This document shows positions 14,788 through 17,629 of a DNA stretch of 17,629 bases, in pieces. Origin of the DNA: Streptosporangiaceae bacterium (GTDB lineage Bacteria > Actinomycetota > Actinomycetes > Streptosporangiales > Streptosporangiaceae); the NCBI GenBank assembly GCA_030040815.1, contig JASHSZ010000515.1:1-17629 (forward strand), in the 5' to 3' direction. Made by a program: the position numbers and the translations under genes. Under the pieces are notes generated by a model that saw nothing but the letters and a program-made list of their open reading frames with translations, was not told the DNA's origin and made no database searches. Numbering within the stretch: position 1 is the stretch's first letter; each line of letters begins with the position of its first letter.

Positions 14788-15121
14788 CCATCGTCAGCCA
14801 GCGCCGTCAAGGGGTGGCTGCCGAATGGGCAGCCACGTCTAGCGGGCGGACTCGCTGGGCAGCGTGCTACGGCCCCGCCGGCCGGTATTGCAGGCGGGCG
14901 GGGCGCGTGGCCCAGCATGCTGGAGATGCTCTCGACGGCTACGCCTTCTCCAGCAGCCAAGTCGCGTCCTTCGCATGCCCCTCGGGGCTGGGCCCGTGCC
15001 TCCCAGGCCGAGACCTCGATGATCGGCTTCCAGACCGCCCTGCGGAACCAGTCGCTGCTCGCCGGCAAGACCCGGCTCGGGACCTGCTGACTCCCGCTGA
15101 CTCCCGCCGCAAAATAAGCCC
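14788..15121. other. 334-base gap after the phosphatase, no confident gene
   Basis: The region holds a terminator-like hairpin at 14872-14904 and a 57-codon frame from ATG 14917 to TGA 15088-15090 (its second half includes ETSMIGFQTALRNQSLLAG). That frame has no recognisable domain and no good Shine-Dalgarno sequence. Competing frames on both strands are equally open because of the high GC. It may be a gene remnant or plain spacer. Confidence 0.45.
14872..14904 (+). terminator. candidate terminator hairpin downstream of the phosphatase
   Basis: GCCCCGCC (14872-14879) and GGCGGGGC (14897-14904) form a perfect 8-bp G/C stem with a 17-base loop, 84 bases after the stop codon. No U-tract follows. 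The stem is strong enough to act as a transcript end or RNA stabiliser, but function is inferred. Confidence 0.33.
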
Positions 15122-15150
15122 TTGGTGAGCGTTGGCGTGCTGGGTATCCT
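15122..15150 (+). promoter_or_regulatory. candidate housekeeping promoter for the PheS-like ligase operon
   Basis: TTGGTG (15122-15127) and TATCCT (15145-15150) have an ideal 17-base spacer and fit a housekeeping sigma promoter. Transcription would start near 15157, which leaves a leader of about 158 bases before the ligase start codon at 15315. An ATG at 15157 would then sit at the very 5' end of the transcript. Confidence 0.42.
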
Positions 15151-15156
15151 TACACC

Positions 15157-15243
15157 ATGATCACGCCGACCGGATTGCGATTTCCTCGCCTCCCGGCCCG
15201 TCGCGGGCTTGCGGAGGCGCGTCGGCATGTCCTGACTGGCTAG
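15157..15243 (+). CDS. possible 28-codon leaderless ORF within the leader
   Basis: ATG 15157, seven bases after the -10 element, opens a 28-codon frame (begins MITPTGLRFPRLPARRG) that stops at TAG 15241. As a leaderless start it could be translated. It is Arg-rich and has a single Phe codon, so it is not a classical Phe attenuation peptide. It overlaps the structured RNA element, and the two readings compete. Confidence 0.25.
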   Translation: MITPTGLRFPRLPARRGLAEARRHVLTG

Positions 15244-15274
15244 CGGCTCCGGTACCGCGCCGGGCCGGGAGGCG
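15165..15274 (+). promoter_or_regulatory. structured leader with two mutually exclusive foldings, T-box-like core
   Basis: Fold 1 is a nested hairpin: GCCGAC (15165-15170) with GTCGGC (15221-15226), CGCCTCC (15187-15193) with GGAGGCG (15213-15219), and GGCCCG (15195-15200) with CGGGCT (15204-15209). A 16-base bulge at 15171-15186 contains TTT/TTC. Fold 2 pairs 15187-15200 with 15261-15274 as a perfect 14-bp helix, destroying fold 1. Between the alternatives lies GGTACCGCG (15251-15259), identical to the 3' nine bases of the T-box consensus AGGGTGGNACCGCG, although the bases before it do not match. Such switching architecture precedes an aminoacyl-tRNA-synthetase-like gene, as T-boxes do. The complementarities are read directly; the regulatory role is inferred. 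Confidence 0.42.
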
Positions 15275-15314
15275 TTCACCTCATCCGTGCCCAGCCGCGA
15301 CAGGAGTCCTCGTC

Positions 15315-16496
15315 ATGAAATCGCTAGACCAAGTCCGCACGACACGTGTGCCGCTCAGCGCTGAACAGCTCGGCCGCGACCTCGCCATCCGCGACCTATC
15401 CGACCCAGCTGCCGGACCGCACGCGATCCAGCTCATCGCCGACGTTGCGGTCTCAGCACTCGAAGCTGCGTGGAATTGTGACGGCGCGAGTTGTCAGGTT
15501 CGCTGGTGCAGCGGGCCGCGGATCGTGCCGATTTCCGACAGCTACGACCGGCTGGGATACGACCCGGCCGATGTCACCAGGGCAGTCCGCTATACCCGGT
15601 ACGTCGACGAGGAGCGGATGCTGCGCAGCCACGCCACCGCGATGGTGCCGCCGGCGCTGCGTCATCTCGCCGCGGAAGCGCGCCCGCCAGCCGACGTGCT
15701 GCTCGCGTGCCCAGGCATCTGCTACCGGCGCGACGCAATCGACTGGCAGCACACCGGCACCCCGCATCAGCTCGACCTGTGGCGGGTCAGCAAGCGCGAA
15801 CTCGCCAGCCCAGAGCTGGACCAGATGATCGCCGTGCTCGTCAATGCGCTGGTGCCGGGCCTGCCGTATCGGCACGAGCCCAGGCTGCACCCGTACACCA
15901 CGAGCGGCCGCCAGGTGGACGTTCTGGGCGACGACACCTGGGTTGAGATCGCCGAATGCGGGCTCGCGCACCCGGACGTGCTGGCCGATGCTGGCTTGCA
16001 CGGTTACACCGGGCTGGCTCTCGGCATGGGCCTCGACCGGCTGCTGATGCTTCGCAAGCAGGTCCCCGACATCCGGCTGCTCCGGTCAGCCGATCCCCGG
16101 ATCGCCAGCCAGATGCTCGACCTGCTGCCGTACCGCCCGGTGTCCAGCCAGCCGGCCATCCGCCGCGACCTTTCGATCGCGGTGAACGCCGACGAGGACG
16201 ACGAGACGCTCGGCGACCAGGTCCGGGATGCGCTCGGCCCCGACGCGGATGCAGTCGAGGATGTGACGATCCTGTCGGGCACACCGTGCGCGGAACTGCC
16301 AGCACCGGCGCTGGCCCGTCTCGGTGCCCGCCCCGACCAGCGCAACCTGCTGGTACGCGTGGTGATCCGCCGGCTCGACCGGACGCTGACCGACGCCCAG
16401 GCGAACGACCTGCGGGACCGCATCTATGCGCGGCTGCACCGCGGAACAGCCTGGCAGTGGGCGAGCGGTGGTGATCGCCAGCTACGCGGCGGTTAG
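15315..16496 (+). CDS. srmL: PheS-related stand-alone ligase with FDX-ACB domain (SrmL-type)
   Basis: A 393-residue class II aminoacyl-tRNA-synthetase-like protein. Residues about 90-275 are a PheS-type catalytic core: RYVDEERMLRSHAT, motif 2 around CYRRDAIDWQHTG with Arg138/Arg139, then HQLDLWRV, the WVEIAECGLAHPDVL strand and motif 3 GLALGMGLDRLLML with Arg242. Residues about 278-376 (RRDLSIAVNADE onward) are an FDX-ACB domain, normally at the end of PheT. This core-plus-FDX-ACB layout resembles mitochondrial monomeric PheRS, but true bacterial PheRS is a PheS/PheT tetramer and no pheT follows. In PheS the motif HQxEG carries Glu-Gly; here it is HQLDL. I recall such actinobacterial proteins being called PheS-related mystery ligase SrmL; substrate unknown. 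The start ATG 15315 has AGGAG at 15302-15306; the frame is open further left, but that part is not family-like. Confidence 0.82.
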   Translation: MKSLDQVRTTRVPLSAEQLGRDLAIRDLSDPAAGPHAIQLIADVAVSALEAAWNCDGASCQVRWCSGPRIVPISDSYDRLGYDPADVTRAVRYTRYVDEERMLRSHATAMVPPALRHLAAEARPPADVLLACPGICYRRDAIDWQHTGTPHQLDLWRVSKRELASPELDQMIAVLVNALVPGLPYRHEPRLHPYTTSGRQVDVLGDDTWVEIAECGLAHPDVLADAGLHGYTGLALGMGLDRLLMLRKQVPDIRLLRSADPRIASQMLDLLPYRPVSSQPAIRRDLSIAVNADEDDETLGDQVRDALGPDADAVEDVTILSGTPCAELPAPALARLGARPDQRNLLVRVVIRRLDRTLTDAQANDLRDRIYARLHRGTAWQWASGGDRQLRGG

Positions 16497-16541
16497 CTGA
16501 TACGTTTCGAGCGGTTGGCTCGGCGAGGTGGAGGCACTGAC

Positions 16542-17279
16542 ATGCGACGCCTGGACGCTCAGATCCCCACACCCGATGGCAGCAGCGACGGGACCGTGCA
16601 CATCCCTGACGGCGACGGGCCGTGGCCGGGCGTGCTGGTCTTTCCCGACGCGGCCGGAGCGCGGGAAACGTTCCGGCAGTTCGGCGACCGGCTGGCGGAC
16701 ACCGGCTACGTCGCGCTGGTCCCGGACGTCTACTACCGCGCGGGGGACTGGGCGCCGTTCGACATCGCGACGGTGTTCACCGATCCAACCGAGCGGGCCC
16801 GGCTGCTCGGAATGATCAGGAAGCTCACCAATGACCGGGTTGTCGCTGATGCAGGCGCGTACGCGGACTTCCTGCTAGGTCGGCCGGAGGTATCGGGGTC
16901 CGCGATAGGCACCACGGGCTACTGCATGGGCGGGCGCCTGTCGCTCGTCACCGCCGGAGGACTCGGCCGTAAGATCGCCGCAGCTGCCTCGTTTCACGGC
17001 GGACGGCTGGCCATCGCCGACGACCCGTCCAGTCCCCACCTCGCCGCGGACCGCATCACTGCCACGGTGTATGTGGCCGGCGCGGAGGAAGACGACTCGT
17101 TCACCCCGGCCCAGGCCGAGTTGCTGGAAGGCGCGCTGACCGACGCCGGCGTGAACCACACGGTGGAGTTCTATCCGGCTCATCATGGCTTTGCGGTGCC
17201 CGACAACCCGAGCTATGACGCCGAAGCGAGCGCCCGCCACTGGCGAGCGCTCGACGAGCTCTACCGGGCGCACCTCTAG
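16542..17279 (+). CDS. dienelactone hydrolase family protein
   Basis: A 245-residue alpha/beta hydrolase of the dienelactone hydrolase type, which opens lactones or other esters in the cytoplasm. The nucleophile is Cys128 in GYCMGGRLSL (Cys in place of the more common Ser, as in true dienelactone hydrolases). The acid is Asp184 or Asp185 in AGAEEDDSF and the base is His215 in HHGF. The N-terminal half (PGVLVFPDAAGARETFRQFG, then GYVALVPDVYYRAG) is standard for the family and length is normal (about 235-250). The substrate need not be a dienelactone. ATG 16542 is chosen over an in-frame TTG at 16515 because GGAGG at 16530-16534 lies 7 bases upstream. It follows the PheS-like ligase by 45 bases on the same strand, so they are probably co-transcribed; what links the two functions is not apparent. 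Confidence 0.88.
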   Translation: MRRLDAQIPTPDGSSDGTVHIPDGDGPWPGVLVFPDAAGARETFRQFGDRLADTGYVALVPDVYYRAGDWAPFDIATVFTDPTERARLLGMIRKLTNDRVVADAGAYADFLLGRPEVSGSAIGTTGYCMGGRLSLVTAGGLGRKIAAAASFHGGRLAIADDPSSPHLAADRITATVYVAGAEEDDSFTPAQAELLEGALTDAGVNHTVEFYPAHHGFAVPDNPSYDAEASARHWRALDELYRAHL

Positions 17280-17350
17280 GGCTCCCGCGCCTGGCGTCGC
17301 GCGCTGACGGCCATAGCCTCACCGGCTCCGCCGTCTGACAGACTGCCGGT

Positions 17351-17629
17351 GTGCCACCGCACCGCGATGTCGCTGCCTTCGACGAACGAGCGCCCGGTTA
17401 CGAGCAAGGCTGGCGTGGCCGCATGCACCACGAGATCGCCGGCCGGGCGGCAGACCTCGCCGTGTCGGTGCATGCCGAGTCCCAGCGCGTGCTCGACGTC
17501 GGCTGCGGCACTGGGTACCTGCTGCGGTTGCTCGCTGTGCGGTACCCGCACGCTGCCGAGCTCGCAGGCGTCGATCCCGCGCCATCCATGATCAAGGCTG
17601 CCGAACAGGCGGCGGACGACCGGCGCCTC
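17351..17629 (+). CDS. class I SAM-dependent methyltransferase, 3'-truncated by window edge
   Basis: The first 93 codons of a methyltransferase that runs off the window. AFDERAPGYEQGWRGRMH near the start and VLDVGCGTGYLLRLL with motif I at residues 49-55 are typical of the UbiE/Methyltransf_11-type group. AGVDPAPSMIKAAEQ follows, with the acidic residue that binds the SAM ribose. GTG 17351 is the only start in frame after a TGA at 17336-17338; it lacks a clear Shine-Dalgarno sequence. Substrate cannot be inferred from the visible part. It is 71 bases after the hydrolase gene on the same strand, so it may belong to the same transcription unit. Confidence 0.8.
   Translation, partial: MPPHRDVAAFDERAPGYEQGWRGRMHHEIAGRAADLAVSVHAESQRVLDVGCGTGYLLRLLAVRYPHAAELAGVDPAPSMIKAAEQAADDRRL

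Noticed and set aside
13917..15128. 403-codon frame overlapping the phosphatase 3' half
   Set aside because: Shadow frame dominated by Arg, Leu and His; the phosphatase frame has all metal motifs.
15132..16496. Longer 454-codon version of the PheS-like ligase
   Set aside because: The extra N-terminal residues have no family similarity and overlap the candidate structured leader; ATG 15315 has AGGAG at proper spacing.

Overview
This is a GC-rich (roughly 70%) window with strong third-position G/C coding bias. It uses GTG as well as ATG starts and has GGAGG-type ribosome binding sites. Together with an EthA-like Baeyer-Villiger monooxygenase, a PheS-related stand-alone ligase and a Tat-exported purple acid phosphatase, this points to an actinomycete chromosome, with the order or genus left open. 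I see no rRNA or tRNA gene, no insertion sequence and no CRISPR array.

Left part (1-6760, all +): a catabolic block. It opens inside a 2-aminobenzoate (anthranilate)-CoA ligase. A fused anthraniloyl-CoA monooxygenase/reductase follows (FAD hydroxylase plus Old Yellow Enzyme domain), then a DUF2891 protein whose ribosome binding site overlaps the preceding stop codon. Ligase plus fused enzyme make the first two steps of the CoA-dependent aerobic anthranilate pathway. After a 128-base gap comes an EthA-like Baeyer-Villiger monooxygenase. A convergent minus-strand gene (6783-7682) encodes a protein with prenyltransferase/squalene-cyclase-like QxxDGG(F/W) repeats.

Middle part (7683-12799): mostly unrecognised genes. 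The standout is 8044-8628, a 194-residue protein built almost entirely of eight copies of a roughly 22-residue module with core (I/V)E(H/Y)PLLLAAL, whose linkers tend to alternate between strongly basic and acidic. Its Shine-Dalgarno sequence lies inside a perfect short hairpin. A 124-residue helical protein with a basic tail follows and may be its partner. Then come a small SAM-methyltransferase-like protein, a metallo-beta-lactamase-fold hydrolase, a minus-strand nucleotidyltransferase-fold protein, and a divergent protein with two membrane segments and a helical C-terminal half.

Right part (12800-17629, all +): an AT-richer intergenic region with 11-base-spaced GTT repeats, an inverted repeat and a possible leaderless promoter precedes a Tat-signal purple acid phosphatase. 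A 527-base gap without a confident gene follows. Its 3' half looks like a structured leader: a promoter, a nested hairpin, a competing 14-bp pairing and a GGTACCGCG element resembling the T-box core. It sits in front of a PheS-related ligase carrying a C-terminal FDX-ACB domain. A dienelactone-hydrolase-family protein 45 bases downstream probably shares its operon. The window ends inside a class I SAM methyltransferase gene.

The two regions most likely to hold undescribed biology are the repeat-protein locus (about 7880-9189) and the structured leader plus PheS-like ligase (15122-16496).
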